A stretch of DNA of 64,000 nt from Serpula lacrymans var. lacrymans S7.9 (Eukaryota; Basidiomycota; Agaricomycetes; Boletales; Serpulaceae): NCBI RefSeq assembly GCF_000218685.1, contig NW_006763305.1, forward strand, positions 63,762 through 127,761. The letters are read 5' to 3'. Numbering within the stretch: the stretch's first letter is position 1; every line of letters starts with the position of its first letter. The position numbers were made by a program, and so were the translations under genes. Shown here piece after piece: positions 43,040-57,124 of the stretch. Below the pieces are notes generated by a model, which did no database searches, was not told the origin of the DNA, and was given only the letters and a program-made list of their open reading frames with translations.

Positions 43040-44802
43040 CTATATCTGCGCCTGCGCCAACGCCATCGCATGCACATGCACATGCGACGGCTTCGCGACC
43101 GTATGACACACTTCAATGCCTTGCATCCACGAATGGGCCATCACCGCCTCGATCTGGGCGCGCTGCTTCGGATCGGGCTCGAGCATCTTGCGAATCAGGC
43201 TCCTGCACCCGCGAGGGCTGAGGTTGTTGATCGTCGGCGGGAAGTTCTGGACGGACGATGACGACGGCGATGGCTGTGGCGCAGAGCATGCGGAGGCGTA
43301 CGCGGCATAGAGCGTATCGGACGATTGGGCGACGCGCCAGGGCATTTCCTGGAAGTGGAGGCAGTAGTACACAATGCCGCAGGCCCAGATGTCGACGAGG
43401 CGTGCATCGTAGGCTAGCGGGACGGCAAGAACGAAGCGGATGGCACGGAATTAGGGTAACCGCATGGAGAGATGGGTTATACTGGGCTTACGTTTGCCTA
43501 GAAACTGCTCTGGAGCAATGTACGGCTCACTACCGCAAAGGCCTGTTGACATGTGTATGGTGGTTTCCCAAGGGAGACGATAGACGGTTGATGCGCCGTA
43601 ATCGCCGATCTGGGAGGAGGGGGTAAGAAGGGCACGGTGTGGCAAAGTGCGAGATTGGACAAACCTTGAGATGGCCCTTTGTATCGAAGAAGAGATTCTC
43701 TGGTTTGATGTCACGATGGGCTACGCCCTGACTGTGGAGATAGGATACGCCGGAGATGATTTGCTTAAAACAGCATTCGACTTCACTTGGGGACATGCCT
43801 CCCTTCTTTATGGCAGCATAAAGATCACCGCCTGGACAAAACTCCATGACTTCACACCAATGCTGATTCTCGTCCTGAACAAGGTCTACGGTCTCGACAA
43901 TATTAACATGATGGAGAGTGGAAGAAATGCAGAATTCTGCTGTGAGCTTCTTGACGTATTCTTTTTCAGACTCGTTCTTTCGCCTCTTTCGAAACTCCTG
44001 GATGAGAGTGAGAGAAAAGGTAAGAAAGGGAAGAGTTGAGAGAAGTGATGGGTAGGGAGATAAAGAGATGTATTACCTTGACGGCATACAACTTCTCTTC
44101 GCTTCGATCCCACTTATGAGCGAGACGTACGACAGAGGTAGCGCCTTTTCCGATTGCCACTTTCTGGCAAACTCCGTATTTCTGAGTCAAGCTGACGGTG
44201 CTCTCAGCTGCGACGGACTTTGCACCGCCGTCCGAATCGGACTTGCGACTGCTACCGGTGGAACGTGCAGAGGGTTTGCGACTTAGTTTTGGAGCGGAAG
44301 CAATAAGATCCTTGAGGGTAAATTTCTGGCCTTCAGAGTGGACAGAAGAAGGGGCACGAGGACGGATGGGAGGTATTGCCTGCTTTTCTGAGACGGAAGG
44401 AGGGTGGCTTCTTGAAGCGGAAGACCTTGGGGGAGGGGCGGTGAGTTTTCCACCGGAGACACCAGCGGACATGCTTGGAGCCCTGCTAGGGGCCTGGCTG
44501 GGAGGACGGGTGGAGGGGACGCTCCAGCTTTCGCTCTCTGATGCGGAGGGGGAGTCGGTGGCTGAGGGAGTGGCTGAGCCTGGTATGGAGGCAAAGTCCT
44601 TGTGACGGGGGCTTGCAAGGACGAGTTTTTCGAGGGCGAGATGGGTGTGGCCTGGATCTTTGCGATAAGAGGGAGCGTCTGGGGGGAGGAGGGGGACGGC
44701 ATGGGGATCGTGTTCGGGGGGGGAGGGGAGGAGGGGAGGATGGCCGGTTGGGTGGACTTGGGTATAAAATTTTGTGCTTGTCCTATCTTGGCTTGTATGC
44801 AT
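43040..44802 (-). CDS. Serine/threonine protein kinase of the HAL4/SAT4 (NPR) type
   Basis: Exons 44802-44077, 43997-43665, 43609-43492 and 43413-43040 on the minus strand give 516 residues. Residues 1-190 are a Pro/Ser-rich, probably disordered region. The kinase domain follows: Gly loop IGKGATSVVRLAHK, ATP Lys in YAVK, a basic-acidic helix KRRKNESEKEYVKKLTAEF typical of the fungal HAL4/SAT4 and NPR1 group, catalytic AHRDIKPENL, activation loop and APE motif (GSEPYIAPEQF), then WACGIVYYCLHFQEMPW. The metal-binding motif reads DYG instead of DFG, a tolerated variant. Relatives regulate potassium transport and permeases at the plasma membrane; which role applies here is unknown. The 5' side runs toward an assembly gap, so the N-terminus may be incomplete. 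Confidence 0.85.
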
Positions 44803-44903
44803 CTGAGCGTAGAGATCATTGCTAAATATTTCATCTGATCGACCTCACCGCTTCAAAAGTCTGATTTTTAGGCATGGATTTTTCCCATTATCTTCAGATG
44901 TTC

Positions 44904-45848
44904 NNNNNNNNNNNNNNNNNNNNNNNNNNNNNNNNNNNNNNNNNNNNNNNNNNNNNNNNNNNNNNNNNNNNNNNNNNNNNNNNNNNNNNNNNNNNNNNNN
45001 NNNNNNNNNNNNNNNNNNNNNNNNNNNNNNNNNNNNNNNNNNNNNNNNNNNNNNNNNNNNNNNNNNNNNNNNNNNNNNNNNNNNNNNNNNNNNNNNNNNN
45101 NNNNNNNNNNNNNNNNNNNNNNNNNNNNNNNNNNNNNNNNNNNNNNNNNNNNNNNNNNNNNNNNNNNNNNNNNNNNNNNNNNNNNNNNNNNNNNNNNNNN
45201 NNNNNNNNNNNNNNNNNNNNNNNNNNNNNNNNNNNNNNNNNNNNNNNNNNNNNNNNNNNNNNNNNNNNNNNNNNNNNNNNNNNNNNNNNNNNNNNNNNNN
45301 NNNNNNNNNNNNNNNNNNNNNNNNNNNNNNNNNNNNNNNNNNNNNNNNNNNNNNNNNNNNNNNNNNNNNNNNNNNNNNNNNNNNNNNNNNNNNNNNNNNN
45401 NNNNNNNNNNNNNNNNNNNNNNNNNNNNNNNNNNNNNNNNNNNNNNNNNNNNNNNNNNNNNNNNNNNNNNNNNNNNNNNNNNNNNNNNNNNNNNNNNNNN
45501 NNNNNNNNNNNNNNNNNNNNNNNNNNNNNNNNNNNNNNNNNNNNNNNNNNNNNNNNNNNNNNNNNNNNNNNNNNNNNNNNNNNNNNNNNNNNNNNNNNNN
45601 NNNNNNNNNNNNNNNNNNNNNNNNNNNNNNNNNNNNNNNNNNNNNNNNNNNNNNNNNNNNNNNNNNNNNNNNNNNNNNNNNNNNNNNNNNNNNNNNNNNN
45701 NNNNNNNNNNNNNNNNNNNNNNNNNNNNNNNNNNNNNNNNNNNNNNNNNNNNNNNNNNNNNNNNNNNNNNNNNNNNNNNNNNNNNNNNNNNNNNNNNNNN
45801 NNNNNNNNNNNNNNNNNNNNNNNNNNNNNNNNNNNNNNNNNNNNNNNN
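44904..45848. other. Assembly gap (945 N)
   Basis: A run of 945 N between the kinase upstream region and the RPL19 upstream region. Its true length is unknown; long open frames spanning it are artefacts. Confidence 0.99.
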
Positions 45849-46823
45849 TCAGAGTCTGTCGAGTCTGGGTCAGGCATTGGAAGGGGAGAGAAAGGGAGAT
45901 TGGCTAAGCGGAGTGGCGAGTGAGTGCGATCTGGTCAGGTTTATTGGGCCCATGATGACCGCAAACACGTTGGGGGGGTTGTCGGGGGAGCGAGCCAGAG
46001 AGTCTCTCGGGGTCTTGTCGCCCACTCGCTGTGGCAGAGAGCAGAGACTGAACAAAGACGAGTGCCCGTTCAAAAGGAAAACAACTCAACAGCCACACTC
46101 ACGTCAGCACCCGCCACTCCTCCCGGCACTCGGCCCTGCCCCCTCCGTCCTCACTCGTCCCTTTCAAACCCCGACCTAACACCATCAGGCAAACAGACTC
46201 GAACTACCTCATATCCGATCCACCCTGCACCCTCCGCTTCATTCGCAGTCCTCCTACACTGCCGTCACCACCAACTTCTTAGCTCACTTAATATTCACAG
46301 ACTCAGAGTGATCACGAAACATCTCAAACTAGTCTTGTCTTACCCTTCGCTCATACTACTTCCTATATTTACCAACGAATGGCAATATAACCTGACTCGC
46401 AGCTCCATGGGAAATACCCTACCCTGCACAGTCCCACACACTTTATCCAAACACGGCGCTGATCAGAATCCAACTGGTACATCACAGTGCCTCTAGGCTC
46501 AATCAAATTCCCTACAACAGACATCTCGCATGCTCACCGTAAGAAAAGCGCTATGAGCATCCACCATCAGCTAGGCTGTTCTGCAACAAAAATACCGCTG
46601 ACCGCAAATATGTACGGGCACGGAAATAGCCGGCACATGTACAGTTTATCAACATCAAGGTTCAGTGGCTGACTTACGTAACCTGAGAGCCCTCTACGCC
46701 TTGCTGACCACATTGGCCCCCACATCGACCACTCCCTCAAGAACAAGGTAAGAAAGGCGCATACACCCACCCATCGCCCTCTGCATCGTCCAGCTCACCC
46801 CTCCTTTGTCGCAGACAGACGCC
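45849..46823 (+). promoter_or_regulatory. RPL19 upstream region with a probable 5' UTR intron
   Basis: No gene recognised between the gap and RPL19. A GTAAGA donor at 46748 and a TCGCAG acceptor ending at 46814, nine bases before the ATG, define a likely 67-nt intron in the 5' UTR, common for ribosomal protein genes in basidiomycetes. C-rich stretches occur around 46090-46170. Confidence 0.5.
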
Positions 46824-47542
46824 ATGGTCAACCTCCGTTCACAAAAGCGGCTCGCCGCATCCGTCGCTGGCGTCGGCAAGCGCAAAATTTGGCTCGACCC
46901 CTCCGAACAGGCAGAGATCGGTAACGCCAACTCGCGCTCGCACGTCAAGAAACTCATCAAAGATGGACGGGTCATCGTCAAACCCACCATCATACATTCC
47001 CGTGCACGCACGCGCGATCTCCTCGCTGCCAAACGCAAGGGTCGTCACACTGGGCCTGGTAAAAGAAAGGGTACCGCTGAGGCCAGAATGCCCACAAAGG
47101 TCCAGTGGATGCGGAGACAACGGGTCTTGCGCCGCCTGTTGAGAAAGTACAGAGAGGCAGGCAAGATTGACAAGCACTTGTGAGTCGTCCTTTTGGGTGT
47201 CCTCCTTTTTTCGTTATCGCACGGGTCGTCTTATCACCTTGAATTCCATCATAGGTACCACTCCCTCTACCAAAAATCGAAGGGTAATGTTTTCAAGAAC
47301 AAGCGTGTGCTCATGGAGTACATCCACAAGGCCAAGGCCGAGAAGAACCGTACCAAGGTCCTCAGCGACCAGATGGAGGCTCGCCGTGTCAAGAACAAGG
47401 TAAACATCCCATTCTCTGTTGACGCATGTCCACATCACTCATGTCCTCTTCCCAGGCTGCTCGCCAACGTCGGGCAGAGCGTGTCGCCGAGAAGCGACAG
47501 GGATTCTTGGCTGTCGAGCAGGAAGCACCAGTCAAGGAGTAA
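46824..47542 (+). CDS. RPL19: Ribosomal protein eL19
   Basis: Protein of the cytosolic 60S subunit. Exons 46824-47179, 47255-47399 and 47456-47542 give 195 residues, the usual length. The sequence is conserved throughout: [46 protein letters not shown], then [18 protein letters not shown] and the long basic C-terminal helix. The ATG at 46824 is fixed by conservation. It converges on the MYST acetyltransferase gene, whose stop is 275 bp away. Confidence 0.97.
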
Positions 47543-47817
47543 ATGGTCAAGCAGTGTTAATGATTTCCGCTCGGTCCCTTGCTCTTTGTATCCCATATGC
47601 TATGCATGCATGCTCCCACTTATACACTACGCCAGGTTTCATCATGCAACATCTCATCTGTATTTCTTTCTCTAACCCTAAGGATTGAGGTTACGCAACG
47701 AATTCGCTATGAAACGAGACGTTATTTTGATGATTCCTTGATCAGAGTTAAGAAGTTGATCTGTTGTCATGGCTGATAATCACAATGATGGCAAAGCACC
47801 ATGAAAGATGTGCTAAT

Positions 47818-50052
<2,235 letters not shown>

Positions 50053-50969
50053 CCCTGTGATTGTCGCCAGTGCTGCTTAGATGCGGTCGTCGTGAGACGT
50101 CGACTGACAGTGGTGGATGGCGTTGCAAGCCAATTCAAGAATGTCCGTTCATAAAGGTTCAGAGACTCGGATCCTCACAAACATAGTAGGTCACATCTGT
50201 CGCCGAGTCAATGCTCAGCGCAACACCAACGTCGTCGACATGTACCTTCGTCACGGGCTGGACTCGTGCTCAGCATCAAAATAAATGCATGCAATAAACA
50301 ATGTAAGTAAAGCCATCTGTCTTCTGGGCTAGAACTCGCTCTAATATGTAAGGTGGTCAGGTGTTCCGAATCTCCCTGCAATGCGGCCCTCTTTCAACTT
50401 CACAAAACGTTGCCAGCATTGTCTATTCATGGCGGCATAGCTCATGTTATGTATAACACATTCTTCAGCTTTCGTAGGTGTGTGTTATTTATGTCAAGAC
50501 AAGTTTGCAGGATAACTAAGTACATACTCTAATGTCCACTTTTGTCCGATGCAGCTGCCCCGATCATCGTCACTGAAGCTTTCCTGCCCACTCCATCCCC
50601 TCGGAGTCATTATTGTACCACTTTCACAGACGACATGCGACCTGTTACGGCGAAAACTCGGTCCTGCAGGTGTCGTCGAGGAGCACTACGCTTTGCCGAG
50701 TTATTTCAGGCACCCTCACACTACTATCGATCTCCCTCACAGACCTCCTCAGAATCGTTGTTCCCCATATTTCAGTGGGAATAGAGAGTATTTCTGCTTC
50801 TGCGGGGCTCCGAGGACATCTCGTGACGTTTCTCATTACAACATGTTTTCAACACGTGAACATGACATTCTCGGTGAGTGGTCGGACATGGACCAAAATA
50901 TGACTACCATTAAGTGGTCATATAAGCTACAGAATGTCGTTGGGCATTGGCTCAAGCCTCGTATTCGCC
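50053..50969. promoter_or_regulatory. Divergent upstream region of the MYST gene and the esterase
   Basis: 917 bp without a recognised gene. A TATAAG box at 50921-50926 lies 49 bp before the ATG at 50970 and only 13 bp before an alternative ATG at 50934, which favours the downstream start for the esterase. Confidence 0.5.
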
Positions 50970-53118
50970 ATGAAGCTCTTGCCAATGGTTTCCCTCGGTC
51001 TGGCAGCAGTGCCTGCTGTCCTCAGCCAGGCCCTGAATGACCCGCTCGTTCGCAACACGACTTCTGGAATGATTCGCGGATATTTGGACACGAATACCAC
51101 GTCTGTCGATCTCTACAAGTGGTATGGTGTTCCTTTTGCCGCTACGACGGGCGGACAGAACAGGTGGCTGCCCCCGCAAACCCTTGAGTATGCCGATGGG
51201 ATCACGAACACCACCGTGTTCGGCGCGGCATGTATGCAAGGCATATACAACGCTGGGAATGGGACACAGAACCAGAGCGAGGACTGTTTGTTCATCAACA
51301 TCGTTGCCCCTGTAGGAGCGACGAATCTTCCCGTCTATGTGTATTCATTGTACGTTATTGGGATTGTTTTTAATTCCCTATCACATCTTACACAATCGCA
51401 GTGGTGGAGGGTTCGACAGTAATGCTGCGTCGGACCCCAAAATAGACGGGTCTTGGCTTGCAGCAAGAGACATCGTATATGTCAGCTACAACTACCGATT
51501 GGCATTATGGGCATTCCCCAGCTCTATTGAAATTGCGGAGGCCGGCCAGACACAAAACTTGGCTTTGCTAGACACACGTGCAGCAGTCGAGTGGACGGTA
51601 GCCAACATCGCGACCTTCGGTGGTGACCCTACCAAGATCACCCTTGGCGGTAAGAATTTCCTCTCGATTAGCAAGGACGCCTTCTCATAGCTAGTTTATA
51701 GGTGAATCGGTGGGCGCAGGTTGGTATTGCCAAGATGAATGCGTTGTTATGGGTGTTGACGATCCTTAATAGAAATGACGAACATGTACCTGACGGCATG
51801 GCCCGAAGATCCCCTCATTCGTGGTGCCGTTATGCAAAGTTCTGATAGTGAGTGATGCGTACTCTACGTAAAGCATTTTCCTGACATGACCATCTTGACT
51901 AGCGTCGCAGCCCATGTATCCCCTTGGGCAGCAATTGTCCATAATCGCTCAGAACGTATCTTGCCCCGCACAACCTCCCGGGCAGCTTGATTGCCTCCGA
52001 CAGGTGGATCCCTTCACCCTCCAGTCCGTCCTTATCGCCACTGGCGCCCAGTTCCAGCCTGTGATTGATAACATCACCGTCTTCCAAGATTATGTCCGGA
52101 TAACGATTACTGGTCAAACAGCCAAGGTTCCGTTGCTTATTGGTAACAATAAGGTACGCTGATGCAGTACCGGTGTCTTATTTCTCTGATTTTTGTGACT
52201 GCAGAACGAAGGACAAACGATTGTGAATGGGGAACCTACGTCATACACGAATGAGTCCGCATACATGTAAGAGATATGTAACAGCACATTCGTTCGTATA
52301 TTCTGACAAGGTCCTAGAATGAGCAACAATTTCAACTTCCCAATGTCCAACGTTCCTCAGGTTCTCAGCATGTATCCTTCCCCATCTCCGGAATATCCTT
52401 CCATCATCAACGCTACTAGTGCTATGTGGCGTGATGCACACATGATCTGTCTATCAAGCAATCTCGCTTTGTGGCGCACACAACTGCTACAACTGCCAGT
52501 TTGGCGATATGAATTCGCACTCGTGGCGGACAACTTGAATGCCGAGGGAGCTTCGATAGGAACGTTCCACGGTAAGTCCCGCATAGCTTCAGTTGGAACC
52601 ATGCAACTGACCTAACTAGGCGAGGATATCCAATTCGTCATGGGGTTTGTTATTCGTCGTGCACACAATGGCTCATAACGGCTGATTATTCTACCAGAAC
52701 TCTATACACTATAGCAGACCAAGCTCCCTACATTCCGGCTACACCATTTGAGTGGAACGTGTCCGACTATATGGTTACTGCCTGGACCAACTTCGTCAAG
52801 GGTAAGAACTCAGTTTTGAAATCAGCGGTTTTGACGATTCTCAATCTCCGTGTGTCCAGACCCTACCTTGGGGCCACGTATTGAAGGATGGAATCAGTAC
52901 AACCCTGCGGATCCAACTTCGCTCGCAGTATTGGGCATATCTGAGACTGGCGCCATTCCTGGAAATTCCAGCGCCAGGGACCACACTTGCCAGTACTGGA
53001 ACCAGATCCTACCTCTGTTCCCACGAGTATGTCCTTGCAATCAATGGTTGGTTTGTGGAGGACTAACGCGTGTTTTTAGACTTACCCCGACTGTGGAACT
53101 TGGACTTGCTCGGACTAG
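50970..53118 (+). CDS. Secreted type-B carboxylesterase/lipase
   Basis: Alpha/beta hydrolase of the carboxylesterase family (PF00135). The start at 50970 gives a signal peptide MKLLPMVSLGLAAVPAVLSQ; an in-frame ATG at 50934 would add 12 residues. Recognisable parts: YKWYGVPFAATT, ESEDCLFINI-like QSEDCLFINIVAP, the oxyanion region SGGGFDSNAASD, YVSYNYRLALWAF, and FGGDPTKITLGGESVGA carrying the nucleophile Ser (GESVG). The acid is in GNNKNEGQ and the His in GTFHGEDIQFVMG. The nucleophile sits in an 18-nt exon (51702-51719). About ten exons; the end is set by PDCGTWTCSD. Several NxT/NxS sites fit an extracellular glycoprotein. Substrate unknown. Confidence 0.88.
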
Positions 53119-53392
53119 AGGCGGTGGTCTGTTCAACGAGTTACGACGAACTTTCATGGCTATTGGTGTCTTCATTTTACAAAAATTTATAGACATAGCT
53201 CGGTTTTGACGATAACCACGTAGAGTAGCGAAAATGGGTTACGAATCAACGATGCCATTTCTTTTTGATCATTTCTTGTGTGTGAAGAAGAAAGCTTGAG
53301 GTGCAACATACAACTTGACCAGCACAAAGCGTAGCATACTCGTGTACAGTTACAGTCTACATTGCCTGACCTACATCGCACGCTGTCTTGCT

Positions 53393-53852
53393 ATATGTAC
53401 ACGAGCAAGAAACACCTGTGACCAGATAATCTTCCCCGCTAGGTTTGGGGTAGACGTTCCGGAGAACAAGTATAGACCAGGCCACTTCTGCACCACTGCA
53501 GTGACGAAGGCGTCGTCGAAACATTTTGATGCGTCAAGGATAGTGAAGCGAGTGAAAGCGCTGGTATCGATATTAAGGTTGGTCCAAGAAACAAACACGA
53601 CGAAGTACGAGTCCGAGATAACGGCTTACGCTGCACGATCGAGAAACCTGGTAGAATGAACATCCACCAGATTATTGAGCTAGTGACCGATGATCAAAGT
53701 TTTGGTAGCTGTTAGCGATGACCTCTCCAATGCCTTTGGGGTTAAAAACACTAGGCTTCAAGTTGACGAGACAGACTCCAGAGTCACGACGGGCGGGAGT
53801 CAACAGGGCAGATGCTACGAGGATAATAGCGGAGACGAAAGATCTCTTATTA
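53393..53852 (-). pseudogene. Decayed small secreted protein gene (copy A)
   Basis: Minus-strand relic related to the gene at 54496-55025. Shared blocks: the signal-peptide region followed by RRDSG, and DASKCFDDAFVTAVVQKWPG matching DASKGFDDAFVTAVVEQWPG of copy B. The position of the start codon reads ATA, and after STP the homologous frame (PSGEDYLVT) continues in another phase, so there is at least one frameshift. No function can be assigned to the family. Confidence 0.65.
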
Positions 53853-54495
53853 TGTTCAATGGAGTGGAGACTACTATTAGAGAGAGAGCTAGTAAGACTC
53901 TTGTGTTTTGGCTAGGTGTATAAATGAAAATCCGTACTGGTATGACATTTTGGTGATATGGATAGCACATGTCCAGATCGTGATTATATTATGACACACA
54001 ATTTTGTAGCGATATGAAAGTGAAGATTGGCAATCAACGAAGAAGGGAAGAACAGCTTGGAATATAGTCTGACCGAGAATTATTCGGCTCGAGCTCCCAT
54101 TTGTAACGTAGCTGAGGGGCCATGCGTTTAAAATTCTTCATGAGCAAGGAAATCTGTCGTATCAGTAAGTTTGCAGACGGTGGGCCATGTGTGTCTGGTG
54201 CTGTCCATGTACTCAAATCGATCGACGTCGTGCTTCGCATGATATTTTCCGTACCACTGATGAGGTGTACATGTTACTGGCATGGATATACCCACTCCGC
54301 TGATCGAAGTAACAGTTGCCATGGACTGCTCTACGCGTTGGGTATTTTCTACTCAGCCTTTCATTGCGATGGATCATGAACGAGTGGTTAATCAGTAATG
54401 GCGCCTGCAGCAGAAACTAGCGGTAATCTCATTAGAATAAAAGATGCGCACTGTATCCCTTGCATGACCACACTTGTCCGTCTTCGACTCGAACT
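53853..54495. other. Region between the two small secreted protein copies
   Basis: 643 bp between head-to-head copies. Short open frames in both directions show no domain. It would hold both promoters if the copies were once active. Confidence 0.35.
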
Positions 54496-55025
54496 ATGAG
54501 ATACTTTGCGCTTGCCACCGTGGCTGCCTTTTTGGTTGCTCTTTCGGCATCAGCCTCTCCTACTCGTCGTGACTCAGGGGGACGTCTCGTAGATCACCTA
54601 TACCCTCCAAAATGCTTCTGGTGAAGTCCTAACAGTTGGTGAGTGATCAACAACAAATAGCCCGACCTATATTGTTGACGCCCACGTTGCGTCCCCGCAA
54701 TTCTTGCACACTTGCAGGTATTCTCGATCATTTCCATGATAGCGAACCGAGTTATGTTCCTATTAGCAGTGTGAGTCATCTCACCTCGTAGTTTAGCTTT
54801 GAACAGGCATAACCCGGCTTTGACCAGGCCAACATCAATATATCCACCATTCATGCAGCTGCGTACACTTGTTCTATAATCCCCGACGCTTCGAAGGGCT
54901 TCGACGATGCGTTCGTTACGGCAGTGGTTGAACAGTGGCCGGGAATATACCTTTACTCGAACACGAACACGCCTAGCACGGGAGAGGACGGTGATTTCCT
55001 AGTGACAAGTGATTCTTGCTCGTGA
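54496..55025 (+). pseudogene. Small secreted protein gene (copy B), frame broken after the signal peptide
   Basis: The ATG at 54496 opens a clear signal peptide (MRYFALATVAAFLVALSASA) followed by SPTRRDSGG. The rest of the protein (TYTLQNASGEVLTVG, then ILDHFHDSEPSYVPISS, INISTIHAAAYTCSIIPDAS and DDAFVTAVVEQWPGIYLYS to a stop after SDSCS) is intact through two normal introns, but is in another frame from position about 54583, where a TAG lies just before it. This is either a one-base frameshift in the genome or a sequencing error. The mature protein would be about 110 residues with few Cys. No known domain. Confidence 0.6.
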
Positions 55026-55580
55026 ATGAGAAGAGGGGATGCGATAACTATGTCACTACCGCAGACTTGACTTGATCTGCATAACTATGTATACGCAAAA
55101 GAACATACAAGGAAAGAAGGAAAGAAGATTATGAGTGGGTACTAGTAAGCACGTGATCCCCGCGTCGTGTTCTAACTGAAGCGCGTCGGGCCTCCTTTCG
55201 CCTTTCACAGAGCCTCATGCTCGTTCCACACAGTCTTGTTACACTCCTCGAGAACAAAGTCTACGAAAACTAGAAACCATTTAATATTTCTTCTTCATTC
55301 AAGCACTCTACGCCTCTCCTACAGTCGTTGCGTATATTTTCCTTGGTCTTGCCGCATCGATTTTCACTGAAAGTATCTTTCTCATGGCAGCTCCTGCGAC
55401 GGCCACAGTGGCAGGCTACACTATATAAAGGCCAGTAAATAACGATGTCGAATATTATAACATTGACCCCTACCCAACTCCACTTCTTCCAGCCAGTTCC
55501 AAGCAATACCTGGTAAGCCAATAACATCGACTTTCCCCACCACCCTCTATCTAACGACCGCCGTCACACCCAAATAGAAA
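55026..55580. other. Intergenic region before the F-box gene
   Basis: 555 bp. A TATATAAAG-like sequence at about 55420-55430 and a pyrimidine-rich leader just before 55581 suit the promoter of the next gene. No gene recognised. Confidence 0.4.
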
Positions 55581-57124
55581 ATGTCTAATGACAAAAAGAC
55601 CCCCTCTCAATTGATGGTCCCAGCACCCTACACCCCTACTCTACCAAACGAGCTGTGGGTACAGTGCTGGAAGGATTGCAAGTCCGAGGAGCTTCAGAAG
55701 CTATCCACCGTTTCCCGCTTATTCCGTGAAATATGCAGCCCTCTCTTCTTTCACGACCAAATATTCGAAGCTCCGTCGTTGATATACATTCAACACGACC
55801 AAGAAGAGTGTCAGGTACAAACAGATCGTCTACGTCATTTTTCTGATTTTGTTTGCAATCCGCAAACATTAAGGGAGTTTCCACCAGCGAAAATGGTTCG
55901 AACATGGCAATTCCGTGGCGGAATTTTCCATGACTACTCCGAAATTATATTTATCCAACAATTCGAAAGGGCTTACGACGGTGCTCGCAGGGCTTTCATT
56001 GCATCTCTACATCATTACTCGAACCTCCACGAGCTCTCTTTATCCGACATTCACATCGACAGCACGGTAAGCACCGCGCTGGAAAAAGTGCCCATCGAGG
56101 TATTGCAATTGAGGGACTGCGTTATATCTAAAACCGAAGGCTCCTTATTGGCTTTAAAATCGTTAACACTCGACAATTGTAGCGGAGGAACCTCCCAACC
56201 GTCAAGCGTAAAGCTTTTTTCCTTCGAAAATCTTACTAGCCTATCAGTTTCAGGCTGCAGTTTCGCGAACAATATTATCAGGCTACATTCGTTCGCTCCC
56301 TGGCCATCCAAAAGCATCCTGACGTGTCTCAAGGTCACTGTCTCGGTCGATATCACACGATTGATTTCGCTTTTGAAGATATCTCCTTGTATAGAAGATC
56401 TCGAGGTACAAGAACTTGACACTCCTCTGGATGATCGAGTCCCTCTTCTGTCAGCAGATATCATCCCTAGGCTCAAAGAATTCAAGGGACCTGCTTATTT
56501 GGGTCGACTACTAGTTCCCGGGCGCCCAGTAGGAGTTGTCTATCTGAACCACAGCCACATCCAGCGGAAGAATTACGGTTCCAGAGTATACACTCTGGAG
56601 TATATTCTGTCTGTCTTACAAGAAATCCTGCATTCCACTGCCACGATTCGCACGCTGGGCATTCCTAGGACTTGTCCTTCCCAGAGGCTCTTTGTTGACA
56701 TTCTCTTGCATTTTCCCCACTTGCAAGTCCTGGATGTTACCATCGAAGACCCATTGATTCCCCGCCCTAATGCTGAACTGAGCTCTCCGAGATCCAAAGA
56801 CTTGACGACCGAGTCAAATGATGCTGCTGCGAGTGTCGACGAAACAGATTCATTTGTTGTACGTATTCTGAACTTTTGACTGTCCGATATCGCAACTTAA
56901 GCTTTTTTCAGGGTATTTTGAATTGGATCACTTCGGAACCCGCAGTTCTTCCTGCTGGTACTGAGGAATTCTCGTTGCGTCAGGCAGGAGAATCTAGTAC
57001 AACGCAACGCACGATTCGATGCCTCAGCGAAAAAGAAGCAAACAAGGCTTGGGATACTTTGAAGTCTAAATATCCCTCTCTGACAATACTGAAGTTGGCG
57101 CACCACAAGATTGCGAGCCTATGA
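55581..57124 (+). CDS. F-box protein with leucine-rich C-terminal region
   Basis: Exons 55581-56858 and 56912-57124 give 496 residues. An F-box-like segment lies at about residues 18-60 (LPNELWVQCWKDCKSEELQ, LSTVSRLFREICSPLFF), the part that would bind Skp1. The rest has irregular leucine-rich repeats (LHELSLSDIHI, VLQLRDCVI, LKSLTLDNCSG, LTSLSVSGCSF) ending in SLTILKLAHHKIASL. Large, fast-evolving families of such F-box proteins are usual in mushrooms; the target is unknown. An SCF role would connect it in function to CAND1 in this window, but that is only general knowledge. Confidence 0.8.

Noticed and set aside
44819..45923. Open frames of more than 300 codons on both strands
   Set aside because: They consist almost entirely of the N gap.
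50549..51040. 163-codon plus-strand frame before the esterase
   Set aside because: It overlaps the esterase signal peptide in another frame and shows no domain.
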